NCBI GenBank assembly: GCA_007922195.1
Contig: ML682005.1
Location: 22,960,514-23,024,513 of the forward strand
DNA: 64,000 nt
Direction of reading: 5' to 3'
Source: Podocnemis expansa
Taxonomy: Eukaryota; Chordata; Testudines; Podocnemididae
The position numbers and the translations under genes were made by a program. This document shows, one piece after another, positions 37,301 to 49,901 of the stretch (the first letter of the stretch is position 1; each line of letters starts with the position of its first letter). The notes under the pieces were generated by a model. That model saw only the letters and a program-made list of their open reading frames with translations. It searched no databases and was not told where the DNA came from.

Positions 37301-39539
37301 AGATAGAACACTCTGTTGTAGTGATGTATGTGGTAACAGCTCATTTCTCCCTACAGTCCAAACAGTTGCCATTAAGTCAGTGAGTCATCTGCAGTCATCT
37401 TCCAATATATATAGCATTTTCTTTACTAATGAACCATAGGGTTTGGAATAACGTTGACTAAATTTTATAAAGTTGGCATGTTTGATTAGTGATTACAGTT
37501 TGGTTTTTCCATGCAAAATTCTATATTTTGAATTTTGTTGGACAAAGTATCAGGAAAATGTAATATTGAGAGTAACTCTACACTGGTGGGAGATGAAATA
37601 GCTGATCTAATGGGTCTTTTAGCTCTCTGATTTGTGATTCTTTGTAAGCCCATGGTAGAGAACCATAGATTTTAAGTCTGCAGAATCTGGTGTGAATTTC
37701 TGTGTGCCAAGGAATCTGAACTAAACTCTGCTGAACTCACTAAGATTTTTAGCCAGCCCATAAAGAGAATAAATGATATTTCCATGGTATAGCACTTCTG
37801 ATTTTATGATTTTTTTTATTTACTTATTTATTTTTTGCATTCAGCATTTAATTTCAAGTCAAAGAATTGCAAATGATTATGGGGGAAAATATTTATGTTG
37901 GCTCTCCTGGTTGCCAGCCAAACCACTGGGGCTGAAAAACCTTGAACTTTGGGGGTTCTTCATAATCCAAATCCAGATCTGGAATTTGTAGATGGCTCCA
38001 GTCTTTATAATGGGACAGAAAAAATGCATCAGGTACAACCAGATTTTGGGGTGTTGTAATTATAAATCTGCATTTTGCAGTGTATATCTTTTTTGTCTTA
38101 CGTTTAAATTGCTGTGAGTGGTATTCCCATCTGGATATAACACCCATATTGGGACTTTATCAGGGAACAGATGAGAGAATAGGTAAAAGCAACAAAGTGA
38201 CAAAGTTAGTGAGAAAACAGAAGGAATTAGTCAAAGGTCTATGCATCAAATAAGCCAATTTGAAGTCTTCCCAAGGTAGCAGTGTTAAATTACACATTAA
38301 TGAAAGGCAGCTGAATAATTTGTAAAGAATATATTTAATGAGTTTTCCTCTTTTGCTACTTGTAAATTGTCTGCTAATAGATTGTAATTTTTTTAAAGGT
38401 CATTGTTATTCAAAATAATTTGGTGGATAGTATTGTGCATAATTCTTGTTCTGTAGCTCATTTGTGAGATGTTTATTTTGAAAATTTGATTGGAGCTTTG
38501 ATTAGTCACATAAATCACATTATATGTTTCTGTTCCTTAACTGGATGAGTGCAACAATTAGAAACAGGTTTCAGGGGGATTACTTTTGATTTACTGACTG
38601 ACTCACAATGAACTTTACACAAATATTCTACAACATTGCTTAAAATTCACTGTATTTGCTGTTCACTAGAATATTTTCAGAAAGCAAGTGCCAAAAGGCT
38701 CATGAACATTGGCAGAATGAATTTGTTTAAAAATCTGAATGAATATACACAAAATTATTTTTCAGTCTCTGCTCAGCCTTCAGGTTAACCTGAACTTAAC
38801 TTTTATTTTCCCTGGTTTCTGACTAACACTATCTGTCATAGATTATTTTAAATGCAGCAGAAAATATTCCCATTATTTGGACACGGATTTGCTCTCTGAT
38901 CATATGCCAGTAGGGGAAAAGTAAATCCCATAGCATACACTTGATTCCAATAACAGACTTCAATCTTATCTCTTTGCTATCCTATACAAAACTGCATAGG
39001 GATGAGGATACATCTAAACTAAGGAGCCGAATAATAAATTACTCTGAATCTAAACAACACTGCTCTGCTCAAAACAGAGACTTTCCAAAATTATCTATGA
39101 TGTCAAAGCATCAGAAATAGATTCTTTATCATTGTCTTTAATTTATGCCTATTTGAGTTCTAGTACTCAGCAAATGACAGTACGAAATACAGAGTTGTAA
39201 AATCAGGAATGATTTTCTTAGTTTGAAACTAGACATTTAGGAGCCATAGAAGTTATTATTTCTGGCCTCCATCCTGGGAGGTGCTCCATACCCCCTAGAT
39301 ACTGTGAGTGCCCTCAACTCTCATCTAAAATGCCGAGCACATTGCAGGTTCTTTAAAGGCTGATGCTACACAGAGACTATGGGCAAACATTCCTGTTCTG
39401 GTTTCTTTGTAATATGCTTATGTCATCTCTTACCATATATGTCTGATCCTTTTCTCTTTCATGTAATTGACAAGAATGTGAGCATTTTCTTTCTGAAGAA
39501 GAGGGGGGATTTAAATAGTTTTGCTTTGTGTTCTTGCAG
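37300..39539. other. MTCL1: intronic sequence, nothing recognised
   Basis: About 2.2 kb of AT-rich DNA before the 39540 exon. No repeat family is recognised. Two overlapping frames at 37773-38147 on opposite strands are shadows. Confidence 0.5.
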
Positions 39540-39707
39540 GCAAGTGAAAACCGTCAGCTCTTAAACGCTCTGAAAACCTTGTTGGATGACTTCCATTCTG
39601 AGCTGCAGGATGGCGAACGAGAGCGCCATGGGCTCCAGCACCAGTATGCCAGAGACAAGGCAGCTTGGGAAGTGGAATGGACAGAGCTCAAGTGTCGTCT
39701 GGAGCAG
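39540..39707 (+). CDS. MTCL1: MTCL1 internal exon (168 bp)
   Basis: Exon of 56 codons, phase 0 at both ends. The acceptor is ttcttgcag ending at 39539, with a good pyrimidine tract, and the donor is gtactg at 39708. It reads [20 protein letters not shown], continues with a charged helix, and ends [11 protein letters not shown]. The human counterpart has ENQQLFSAFKALLEDF and VLKCRLEQ. It is predicted to be coiled coil throughout. It follows an intron of more than 17 kb, the second longest here and full of transposons, yet the codons are intact. Confidence 0.94.
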
Positions 39708-40789
39708 GTACTGTGCCCAAGATCTATGCCAAAAGATATGTGACATTTTATTTTAAGGCCTCAGTCCCAAGCCACTTCGGAGCAAAATGAAAGTTATTGG
39801 TAAAAATTAGTTCAATCATTTACTGGCTTAAAAAAATCCATGACAGCCAGATAAAGTTTTGGGTTTTTTGTTAGTTTTTTTAATTTTAGGAGAGGTTCCT
39901 GTAGCCTTTCTCTCTTTGAATAGTGTCTTACTTCATCAGTTGCCTCATTGATTTAAGTTACCTCAGGGTGACCATTCAGTGTGAGTAAGGGTAACAGAAT
40001 CTGTCCTTTTATTTTTTAGTTTATTGTAAGAGTGGGTTGGGAATTGCTCAGAAAATAGAGTGGAATGTATGGGAGCCTGTATCTTATTGGCATATGGCTT
40101 GGGGGTAGTTTGTTGGTATTGTGTTTCCTTAGTTGTTCCTCATTCACTCATGTAACTATGCCACGATGCTAGGTTGGTGCCTCAGAGTGCTACGTCTAGA
40201 ACTGCTGCATTAGATGCTTTTTGAAAAGCAAAGAGTACATTGGTAATGCTAAGCCATCAGGTCAGTAGGTTAATATTTAAGTCGGCAAGTCTGAGCCAAT
40301 GTATGATGCTGTATTGTGCAAAGTCATAGAGGATGCTTTGTCTGTCTGTCTGTCCAAGGCTGCTTGACGACTCATGTATATTGAATCATGTGCCTGTTGC
40401 TGCAGTGATCTGTGCTCTTGTTCACAGAAGATGCTGTGTTTTCTCAGGTGGATAAAAACAAGCCAGCAGAAAGCCACTAGGGTTTATTTCTGAATCTGAT
40501 GGTCTAAAATATTAATGTATGGCATTGAAGGGGCAAATTGATTGTTTAGGTCATGTAAAAGGGATTTGCAGCTTTGTGTCATCTATAGAAAGATGTGTAC
40601 CTTTGAATCATTTGTAGAAAGCAGATATAATAATATTCACTACACAGAAGGTGATGCATTTTAGAGGATTTACTGTACATCAGAGCACTGTCAGGAGACT
40701 CAGTCTGACTCACAGCATTCAGATCTGAATACTTCTTTCCCAGTTCCTGTGCAAAAGACTTTTCTCTCACAGTACAGGAGTAGCTGACT

Positions 40790-41130
40790 CATAGATTCCC
40801 ATAGGTCAGGAGGAACCAATATGATAATCTAGTCTGACTGCCCAGTGCAGGCCATAGAACCTCACCCACCCGTGAAAATAAATCTCTTAGTCTTTAAGTG
40901 CCATATGACTCCTTGTTTTTTTTGCTGGACTAGACTAATATGACTATCCCTTTGGAAATAAATCTGTAACCTATGACTGAGTTATTAAGAGTTCTGAAAT
41001 CATAGTTTAAAAACTTTAAGGTACAGAGAATCCACCAGCAATTGAGCCATGCCTCATGATATAAAGAAAGGCGAAACCACCCCTACCCGCCCAGAGCCTT
41101 TACCAATCTGCTGTGGGGAAGGATGATGGG
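40790..41130 (-). mobile_element. old CR1-like LINE fragment, interrupted
   Basis: The block taggtcaggaggaaccaata, then gataatctagtctgactgc and ggccatagaacctcacccac, is the complement of an old CR1-family 3' end. A Penelope-type fragment interrupts it at 40876-40960, and degraded similarity resumes after it. Confidence 0.65.
40876..40960 (+). mobile_element. Penelope-type 3' end fragment
   Basis: Reads aaataaatctcttagtcttt, aagtgccatatgactccttg and ctagactaatatgactatcc, the element 3' tail on the + strand, inserted into the CR1 fragment. The duplicated aaataaatct text at 40878 and 40958 may be the target duplication. Confidence 0.75.
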
Positions 41131-43628
41131 AGGACACTTCTTACATCTTACAAAGAATAGACATTACCAGCTTTCCCTCCTTTGGTAAAAACAGAGGAAG
41201 AGCTTCATCTTCTCTCTCCTTGGTGGGATTCACACTAAGAGGACTAACTCATCCCACTGCCCATACATCCACTGTTATTTTTAGTGTGCTAGCTCCATCA
41301 GAGCTAGTGCACGTATGTCTAGCCAAACTGAGCATTACAGATCCAACATAGGTGTACTCTGAGAAGTGTTTCCCCCTCCTCCTGAGGTGTAGTGGGATCT
41401 CTCCTTCATGTGAGAATCTTTAACCAGTTGCTATGAAGACACCTGTAACCCAACTATCAGTGGCCTTCCTGGTTTCTCTTGCTCTCTTCACTACTGTAGT
41501 TTACCATATATGCTGCAAAGCATTGAATCAGTTTAGAAGGAATATTTGCCTTGAGATATTCACTTGTTAATTTATGGACACTGAAGCAGGTATGAAGTTT
41601 TGATGACTGAGGACCCCTGTGGGGAGAGGAAGGGGGAGAAAACTCTGCCAGTAGAAAAAAACACATGCCAGGAATGATAACATACCTGCTGCTTTTGAGT
41701 ACAACAAGAGGATTTAATAGCATTCACATCATTAAAACTGGAAGCCTGGCCCTGCAGGGTTGTGAGGTCATCTTTCTTTGCAGAAAGGTCCTTGAGCTTT
41801 GATTTTTAAGGTGCTGAAAGAGAGTGATGGACCCTAGTTGGGTCACCCAAAGCTCTTGCTTTTCAGGACATTTAGAAGAGCCTGTGGTATGGGGAATAGT
41901 ATTGTAAGACCAAACCCTATTTTATGTTGCACATCTGCTCTTGGGGCAGAGAAGTTGCAAGAGGATTCTGATTCATCTCCGGATCATGAGGAAGACAACC
42001 TGGCTAGCATACCATCTTAGTGCTCCACAATCAAGGAATTACAGTCTGATGCTTTGGAGGCATGGTCTGGTCACCAGCTTCCCTGCTCAGAATCTGAAAT
42101 CTGTTGTACGCTTTAGAAGAGTCGCATGAAACTCCCTTTGTAGAGCATGCCCCACCCTCCTTCTGAGTCTCTGAGCTATCCTACCTTTCACAGGCAGGAT
42201 GGCTAAGGACCCTACCATTTGTTTAGCACCATGCCAGACCACCATGCCTTCCTTTGTTTATTTGCCAACAGTTGGAGCAAGATTTTGCTCTAAAATATTT
42301 AGGCAAGAAATGTTAGAAGGTTAATGAGACAATATGTCTTGCCAAGCTTTGCTTTTTTTTCTGTATATGTAAAACATAAAGATATATTTACTTAGAAAGG
42401 ATGATGGTGGCAAACTCCACACATTACAAGAAGACTGAAAAAGCAGGGAGCTGCTTTTCAGCCTGCATCTGATGTTTCATTGCTTCAGGACATCTTGAGA
42501 AATAATCATGGTCACTGGCAAGTCTCCATGCTCGCCACAGCTATTACTTGTGACATCATTCCCCAAGGGATAATGAAGTCATAGGGTTGAGATTGCACTC
42601 TAGCAACCAGCACCCAGGGCTTCTGTTGTGGGGTGGCAAATCTGCAGATGTGTTAACATCCCTTGAAGGAGATCTGTAAATATTTCTAAACTGTGTCCTA
42701 AATGAGTCATTATGAGGCTAAGAGGAAAGGAAACCACATAAAAGTTATTTCACTTGACTTTTCAGGTTCCTTAGCTGTGTTGGCTAACGCTGGCTCTGCA
42801 GTAAAATCCTAACATACATAGTTCTATGGTGTGTTATAGCTACCAAATAAACCAAGCAGCAGCTAACAGCTAGCCCATCACATTCTGAGCAAGATCAAAC
42901 CGTCTCCCAACCACATGCATCTCTACACCTGGAAAAATCCTTTTACAAACAATGTCATATACAATACTGAAATGGCTGGGCTGGTCTGCAGTGAGCTGGC
43001 TGCAAAGGTATCTGTGACTCCTCAGTCTATTGCTTGCTGTGGCATCAGGTGGAACTGGAGCCCTTTGGACTCACATTTGAGAGTTCTAACAAAATGAATG
43101 AGAAGCTTCTCCTTCATTATTTACATTATGAGCTTGGAAATTGGCAACACTTGCTACATCTTTCTTCAGTAAATGAAGTTTACACATCTCTGAGCTAAAT
43201 TTTGGACATCTTGTGCAAGTGTGCACCAAGATGAGGGAAGGGAAGAAAGCAAAACTGGCTACTCTTGAAATATGTCCAGCTGAGTGGTTACACTGCACTG
43301 GAGAATATGGTCAGTTATACCTAGCTAAGATAAAATGCCACCTAGTGCTCCTCCAGGAGCCAGGAAGTGCTGCACCACCCAAAACAGGACAGTTCCTAAT
43401 ATGCATAGCTGAGTACTTTGATTACAGATCACCTTTATCATCACTATAGATACCAGGGGAAGTGGGAAAGACCAAGAAACTTGGAGAGAGCGCAAAATAA
43501 AAACAGTCAGCTGAGGAGGACAAAATGATTCTTGTAAATGTTCATTTAAGTGTGTAGGTGGGTGGAACATCATTGTCATCACAATGATTATAGGAGATGG
43601 TAGCTGAATTTAGTGTGTTCTTTGTTCC
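41131..43628. other. MTCL1: intronic sequence, mostly unrecognised
   Basis: About 2.5 kb. The stretch 41220-41360 (ttagtgtgctagctccatca, gagctagtgcacgtatgtct) resembles 62170-62240 and is probably a shared decayed MITE. The rest shows nothing I can name. Confidence 0.4.
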
Positions 43629-44340
43629 AAAGGGGCAGCCATGTTAGTTCTCTTTAGCAAAACAAACTAGGAGTCCCGTGGCACTTCAAGACTAACAAAT
43701 TTATTTATTGCATGAGCTTTCATGGGAGAAAATCCCACTTCATAAAATGCTTTGGAGATGGGGGAACTTACAGAATGGGAGGAAAAAATGCAGAAGAGTA
43801 TAAGTCATGGGAACAGGTCACAATGTAACAGCAAATCAAAACAGTTTTAAAGATTCAAATACTAGGGAACAGCATATAGAAGAAGATGAGGTCAAATCAC
43901 TTGTTATGAGAGAAAAATCCAATGTCCCTATTATGTCCTGAAGTAATGTGACCAAATTTGCAAATAAATTCGATCTCAGCAGCTTCTCTTTGAAGCCTTG
44001 ATCTGATATTCATCTGTCTGAGCACCACAATTAGCAAATCATCAATGGAGTGATCAGGAAGATTGAAATGCTGACCCCCTGGTTTTAGAATGTTGTGATT
44101 TCTGATGGCTGAGTTGTGCTCATTTACTCTTTTGCCCACAAAAGACACTATTACAGGACCTAATAAAACCAGCTGTTCCATTAAAGGCTCATTAACCTGC
44201 TCATCTACCAATGTGATTTTTGCCATCATGTGCCAGAAGTGCTCCTCTTCTTCATATATTGGACAAAGAGGACAGTCTGTGCATAAAAGAATGGAAGTTT
44301 TATCACTGACTTCAGTGACAGCAGAGTTAAGAAAATGCTG
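43629..44340 (-). mobile_element. Penelope-like element with GIY-YIG remnant and 5' inversion
   Basis: Left end 43629-43760 is the 3' tail shared by all the small copies here (ggggcagccatgttagt, aggagtcccgtggcac, gcatgagctttcatgggaga). The minus-strand frame 43897-44130 reads RVNEHNSAIRNHN, GGQHFNLPDHSIDDL and FICKFGHITSGHNRDIGFF, the C-terminal half of the PLE endonuclease domain. The N-terminal half (CSSTNVIFAIMCQKC, YIGQRGQSVHKRM) is on the + strand at 44135-44293. Both halves end at the same KR residue, so the element was inverted in its 5' part at insertion. Confidence 0.82.
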
Positions 44341-44537
44341 AGGGCTTTTGAAATTCCAGCCTTATTGTTTTGCTCTCTGTTTGTAGGTACCTTTCCTGAG
44401 CAAAACTGTATTTTACTGTTTGTGATACGTTGGGTGTGAAAACATTAACAATATCACTTTAAAATGACTTTCTTTACCTAGCAGAAGCTTTACCTGGGAA
44501 ATGAGAATGCACTAACAGCTTCTCATTTTGCTGCCAG

Positions 44538-44792
44538 CTCGAAGGGAAAAGTGAAAAAGCCCAGGGGGAAACTGGTCTGACTGCTGACTCAAAGGGAGCT
44601 TTTAAAAGGGAGAGAGAAGAGCACAAGAAATTGCTGGCTGACAGTCACAGCTTGGTGATGGATCTACGATGGCAAGTCCAGCACAGTGAGAAGAATTGGA
44701 AGAGGGAAAAGACGGAGCTCCTGGAAAGATTGGACAGAGACCGACGAGAGTGGGAGCGACAAAAGAAGGAATTGCAGAGGAGGATAGACCAG
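44538..44792 (+). CDS. MTCL1: MTCL1 internal exon (255 bp)
   Basis: Exon of 85 codons, phase 0 at both ends. The acceptor is ttgctgccag ending at 44537 and the donor is gtaaga at 44793. It begins [13 protein letters not shown] (a low-complexity linker). From residue 23 it becomes a continuous highly charged helix containing [16 protein letters not shown] (residues 31-46) and [20 protein letters not shown] (65-84). These two blocks are almost the same in the human protein I remember, making this the best conserved exon here after the large one. It codes for the end of the main coiled coil. Confidence 0.95.
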
Positions 44793-45321
44793 GTAAGAGT
44801 TCATTGGCTGATCAGGTGACTGACTACATATACTAATAGATAGACACTATGCAAATTCAGGTCCCGGTCAAGAAACTTTATTAAGAAATGGTACAGAAAT
44901 AAGTTGGAGTCTTTTGCCACATCAGCGTTTCTCATAATACACAATGATGATAACTCAGAGGAGGAAAAGGGAACTGGAATATCTTCCATGTATTACTGTC
45001 CTATGAGAAATCAGTGCCAGGTTAAAGGTCATTTCCTGCCTCATTCTATTTACCAAACACATGCACAGTCTCATTGATTCTTTCCATCCAAAACCTTTTG
45101 AACATCCTTTTTTTTCTTGCTGAAAATATAAATTTCATGGGTGAGGTTAGTCATGGTTTGACAGACTGCTGCCTGCCCAGAAAATCTGAATATCTATAAA
45201 CTTGCCACTAAAGATGCAGCTGCTGTGACTTCTTAGTCCTTATTTGAATTATAATCTCCAGGAATGGAAAGCATATGATGATGTTGAAGAAGTCAGGCTA
45301 ATAATAGTTAAGTAGCTAGAG

Positions 45322-45530
45322 AAAGGGGTCTCAAACTCAAATCACCCTGAGGGCCACATGAGGACTAGCAGAGGGTCTCATGGGGATTAGTACAGTAGCC
45401 CGTGGACCGCACCACTGAAGCCTTTCCATACAATGATACTGAAAATATCAGTAATGGTTGTGTCACTGTGGGCCGCAGGAAATAGCTTTAGGGGCCGCAT
45501 GTGGCCCACGGGCTGCATGTGTGACCCCTG
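45322..45530. mobile_element. hAT MITE (209 bp)
   Basis: Ends are aaaggggtctcaaactc and gtgtgacccctg, a decayed form of the caggggt...acccctg terminus. The flanking octamer agctagag is identical on both sides (45314-45321, 45531-45538). The interior has gggccgcatgtggccc, typical of this MITE group. Confidence 0.92.
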
Positions 45531-45538
45531 AGCTAGAG

Positions 45539-46754
45539 TAAGGCCAAATGTTTAAACACTGCTTCCGAAACTGCTTATATGGATTTTGTGAACATCCCAT
45601 TTCTGCTTGGCAGTTGACCATCTAGCTATGGAGTTTCCATGCTGAAATACTCAGGACACTGATTTGAACATTTGACCACAAATAGATAGATACAATTACA
45701 TTATTATTATTTGTCTGGAAAAGACACACAAACATATCCACACCTGCAGGTTGAACAGGAGAGTTGAAACTCAGTTTTTGGCTGACCATTTTTAAGGTCA
45801 ACATTTGGCATCTGGACAATAAAAAACAACTTAAATTCTAAGTTTATATTTTATTGATTACTTTCTGTGCCTGGAACATCAAAAGCTGCTTTGATCCAAA
45901 TTTGTGTGTGCTTTTAAGGCATCAGTTAGTTACCCTGGGGTGATGTACAAATTAGTTTTTCATGTTAAATTGATGAAAATCTGGTGTTCTTCTTGATCGG
46001 TTTATGAAAAGGATAAGCTATCTGTATTAAATGCTCTCACCTTAAGTGCTCCAGTGAGGAGCTGCAGACAACCCACTATGCATTGCATATTGTGAGTTAA
46101 AAGAGGCTCCCAGTTTACTTCTTGGTGTGTTAACACAAAAAATTCAGGAAAAATCCTACATTATTGATATTCTTGAAATCATCACATGTGGGAAAGGACA
46201 GCTTCCAAAAGAAGCTATCTGGGCAAGAAAGAAGGAAGGTAGACAGAGCTGGAAAGACAGAGGAAAAAATTTGAAACTGCTTTAACCTCTCTCTCTTCTT
46301 TTATAACAACAATAATAATAATAATAATAACAATAATAATTAATAAATAATTTTCTGCATTTCTATATCATCCGGTATCTTAGGATCTGTGAAGGTGCTT
46401 TGCAAACATTAAGGAATTAGGTCTCACAACACACCTGCAATTTAAGTAAATATTATGATGATTGTTTTCAGATGTGAGAACTAAGGCATCGGACTTAGCA
46501 CTCCTGTGGCAGAATTGCTAATAGAAACCTCCTAACTCTCAGTTTTGTGGGGCAGTTTAACAGCTTAATCTTTCCCTGAAGTGATTTTGTCCCATGATGC
46601 CTAATGTGATGTTCTAATGTGAAAACCTCCAACCGCTTCCCAATCATATACTTTCTTCTCAAACCCGGAAGTTCATAGCTGTCAGGCAGTTTCCCTGTGT
46701 GTTTAAAAGGATGCAGGTGCAACATTTGTTTAGAGATGCTTCAGTGCCTGTTGG
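45539..46754. other. MTCL1: intronic sequence, simple repeat only
   Basis: AT-rich DNA with an (ATA)n/(ATAATA)n tract at 46306-46350. No exon or transposon recognised. Confidence 0.5.
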
Positions 46755-47856
46755 ATGGACAACCATATTTCCCTAAACTGAAAACAGATGTTCAGGCCTG
46801 AGCCATCTGGAGTTGCCGCTCATCCTCTGTGCTCCCATGAACATTCCTCTGCACCTCCAGTTGAGCCAAGTAGCAGAGATGGGGACAGGATGGAAGAGGA
46901 ATGGGTATGAGCTGGGATCTGGGTGGAAAAGCAAGGTGTGAGAGTGAGTACCCTTGGGCTTGGAGCCAGGAAGTAAGGCTGTTTGGGCCATTATTTGATG
47001 GGAGCTGGGATAGCAGAAGGGACCAAGAAAACTCCAGACAGCAGGGAGGTGGAGGAAGCTGGCTTGCAGGGTAGCTATTTCAGACTTTGGTATTGGGGGG
47101 GGCAGGTCTTGGCAAGTCAAAGTTGGGGTCACTCCTAGCAGATGTGGGAGGAAGTGGGGGATGGGTTGCTCCCAAACAGTGAGGGAAGAGGGAGACAGTA
47201 GTGAGTGATGAGGGATGGGTCTCTCCTGGCTGATGGTACAAAACTCAGGAAGATGGGTACCCCCCCCACCCTCCCTAAAGGGCACCCCTGCTGGGAGGTG
47301 GCAGAAGCAAGCAACTGGAGGCAGGCTGAGGGGGGAAGGAAAGAAACCGTCTGGGGCAGAAGGGACTGGCCCTACTGGAAGGATGGTGGGTGGAGAGGAC
47401 ATGAGACCAGGGTGGGGACTCTGGACACAGTTTGGGGTTGCTGGGGAGGTCGTCTCATGTTTGGTGCCCCAATACTTACCACCTGGGTTGCCCAGTAGGC
47501 CTCTGGGCCCACGAGTTGTAGTTTCTGCCAGAAAAGATTTGAATTAGGGCCCTGATTATGCTGCTCTCTGATTGGATTGCAGAGTGAGCACATGGCACCC
47601 TATCACTCCCTGATTGGAGGGGCAGCACATAATGGCTTCTGTCTTACCCTGCACCCCTAAAAGTCACTGCTTGGCCCCCTAATGTTCCTCAGGTATGCCC
47701 CACTTTTTTGGCAAAATTGGGCATTTGTCTCATTTGCTCTGGACAAGTTGGCCAGAGCAAATGGGACAAATGCCAAGTTTTTTGGGGGGAGCTTGGAACA
47801 TCAGGGACAGTGCTTTATAAGGAGACTGTCCCTACCAGAACAGTACATATGGTCGC
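46755..47856. mobile_element. degenerate relative of the 3433 hAT-like element
   Basis: The left part gacaaccatatttccctaaa and ctgaaaacag matches gtgaccatacttccctcaac of 3433. The right part gagcaaatgggacaaatgcc and catatggtcgcac matches gagcaaatgggacaaacatcc and gtatggtcacc. The long minus-strand frame 46773-47402 in its GC-rich centre is not a gene: it lacks family features and overlaps equally open + frames. Confidence 0.7.
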
Positions 47857-47859
47857 ACT

Positions 47860-48197
47860 GGCTATGTCTGCACTGGCAAGTTAGTCTTGACTAAGGAGGC
47901 TTAGTCTGGACTAAAGTAGCCCATGGCCATACTAGGCTTCCCCTAGTTTGAGCTAAGAAATTTTTTAGTTCGAACTAAGGAACACTTAGTTTAAACTTAT
48001 AAGTACTTCAGGTTAGTCCGGACTTAAGCACTTAATTCGAACTTTAGTTCAAACTAAGCACAGTGTGGCCATGGACTAACACTTCATTCAAACTTAAGAA
48101 GTTAATTAGAACTTATAAGCGTGGTTAGTTCAAACTAACCTCAAACTTAGTTAGGACTAAGAAGTCTGAACTAACTTTGGCTAGTGGAGACATAGCC
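47860..48197. mobile_element. palindromic MITE (338 bp), ggctatgtctgcact ends
   Basis: Ends are ggctatgtctgcactggc and gctagtggagacatagcc. Flanking ACT trinucleotides at 47857-47859 and 48198-48200 suggest a 3-bp duplication. The interior repeats ttagttcgaactaa-type palindromes, so single strands fold extensively. Related to 60420-60908. A PIF/Harbinger origin is possible from the 3-bp duplication but is not shown. Confidence 0.85.
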
Positions 48198-48986
48198 ACT
48201 GTGTTTGGATGATTGAGCTACTGTCCTTGTGAAGCTGGGTTTGTTTAATTTTGTTTTATTATTCTTTTTTCAAAGGCAATATCTCCCTTATGTCTTTTCA
48301 ACACCCTGGAGAATTTAGCATGATTAGAAACTGAAAATTAGGGGAGAAAAGCTTTTTAATGTTTCCTAATCTTTAATTTTCTTTAAACCAAATGAAACCT
48401 GTCTGTGCCATCTTAAGTAGACTAAACTTACTAGCTCTCAACTGATGCTGGAGCTGGTTCTTTTTGTTAGTGAGCAGAAACAGATTGAGAATCAGTTGTA
48501 TATGTTGTAAAATGAAGTGTTTGTTTGCAGTATCGCTGATAGATTCTAGTTTCAGTCTCAGCTCATAATGGAGGAAAAGTAATATTTCTGCAGATTGTAT
48601 AGAACAGTGGTTCTCAGCCTTTTTTCCATTTCAACACACCTGATAGATGATGATCTCCTGTGTGACACACTACAATCTGACAGCAGCAGCTCTTGGGCTG
48701 GGAGCACTCCAATCTCCACAGCACTCCCAGCCCGTGCGCTGCCACCACCGCCATCTCACCTCACCTTCTCCTGGGCTGGCTGGTCTCTGGAAGTGTCAAA
48801 AAAAGGTGATGATCAAAGCAGAGATGGAAAGAAATGAGTCACTAAAACCCTCAAAAGCATGAGTAACCACTAACTAAATGTCGTGGCACCCAGCACCTGT
48901 GCACATTTCTTTGAGCCCTGTCTTTCTCATATGTCCAGCCTCACTTCTTATAGTGACCCAAAAGTTTGTAACTGGCCATGCTTCAG

Positions 48987-49539
48987 CAGGGTCGTCCCTA
49001 GGGGTAGAGAGAGGGGCATTTGCCCCAAGCTCCACTGTTCTGTGGGCCCCACGCTGGCCTGAGGTGAGCAGAGCAGAGGGAGCACCAACTGCTAACTGCC
49101 CCCCCCCAGTCGGCTGTTCTGCGTCTGGGGGTCAGGGGGAGCCAGCCAAAAGCGGCAGCCAGGGTCAGGGCTCCCACACCCCCTGTACTTGCACTGCCTT
49201 CAACTCTGTGCTGGAGGTAGTGGGGAGAGGGTGCGAGGCAGCATGGGGCCACACCACTGCCCCCCCCCCCCAGTCATGCTGCCTCTTGCTCCCTCCCCAC
49301 TACTTCTGGTATGGAGCCAAAGGCAGCACAAGTGTGTGGGGGGGGGGGTGCAGGAGCATGTGACCCTGGCTGCTGCTTTGGCTGCCTCTCCCTGTCCCCT
49401 GGATGGGGAACAGCTGGCGCAGGGGTGGACCCTGCCTGCCTCTCTCCTGGGCTGGCCAGCCCCACCGCCCGGGGGGTGGGGGGGGGCTGCAGACGCCAGT
49501 TCACCTGGGGCCCTGCACACCACCATAGGGATGGCCCTG
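48987..49539. mobile_element. hAT-like element (553 bp) nested in the 48605 element
   Basis: Ends are cagggtcgtccctagg and accatagggatggccctg. Flanking octamers tgcttcag and tgctttag agree at 7 of 8. The interior is GC-rich and has long open frames on both strands, an artefact of composition. Confidence 0.9.
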
Positions 49540-49901
49540 TGCTTTAGTTATGTACCTTGTGCCAAATCCATGGCCATTCACTGTACCCTTGTTATTAACT
49601 ATCCTGCACACCACAGCCACTCAGAACCTCCTCGTGACAACAGGAATAAAATCCACATCCTCCTGCACTAAAAACCAATGAACTACAGGAGAATTTCTGT
49701 TTGGTATGAGCAGTAGAGAGCTGATGACGCACCTTTTGATTCCTTCCAGCAGAGGGTATAGGGACACACATACACAAGCCTAGTTGTTATGTCTTTGCCA
49801 GGGGTGGCATGTACAGAATAATCCATCTGAGTTTTCTAAGTCATATGGAGAAAATTTAGTATAAAAATATGCTAGGAATCTTTCCCGCTATTGCTATAGA
49901 C

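Noticed and set aside
46773..47402. 209-codon proline-rich minus-strand frame
   Set aside because: GC-rich interior of a decayed MITE; overlapping + strand frames are equally open, and no family is recognisable.
48878..49671. Several 100-160-codon frames on both strands
   Set aside because: They fall in the GC-rich inner hAT-like element and its flanks; no conserved motifs.
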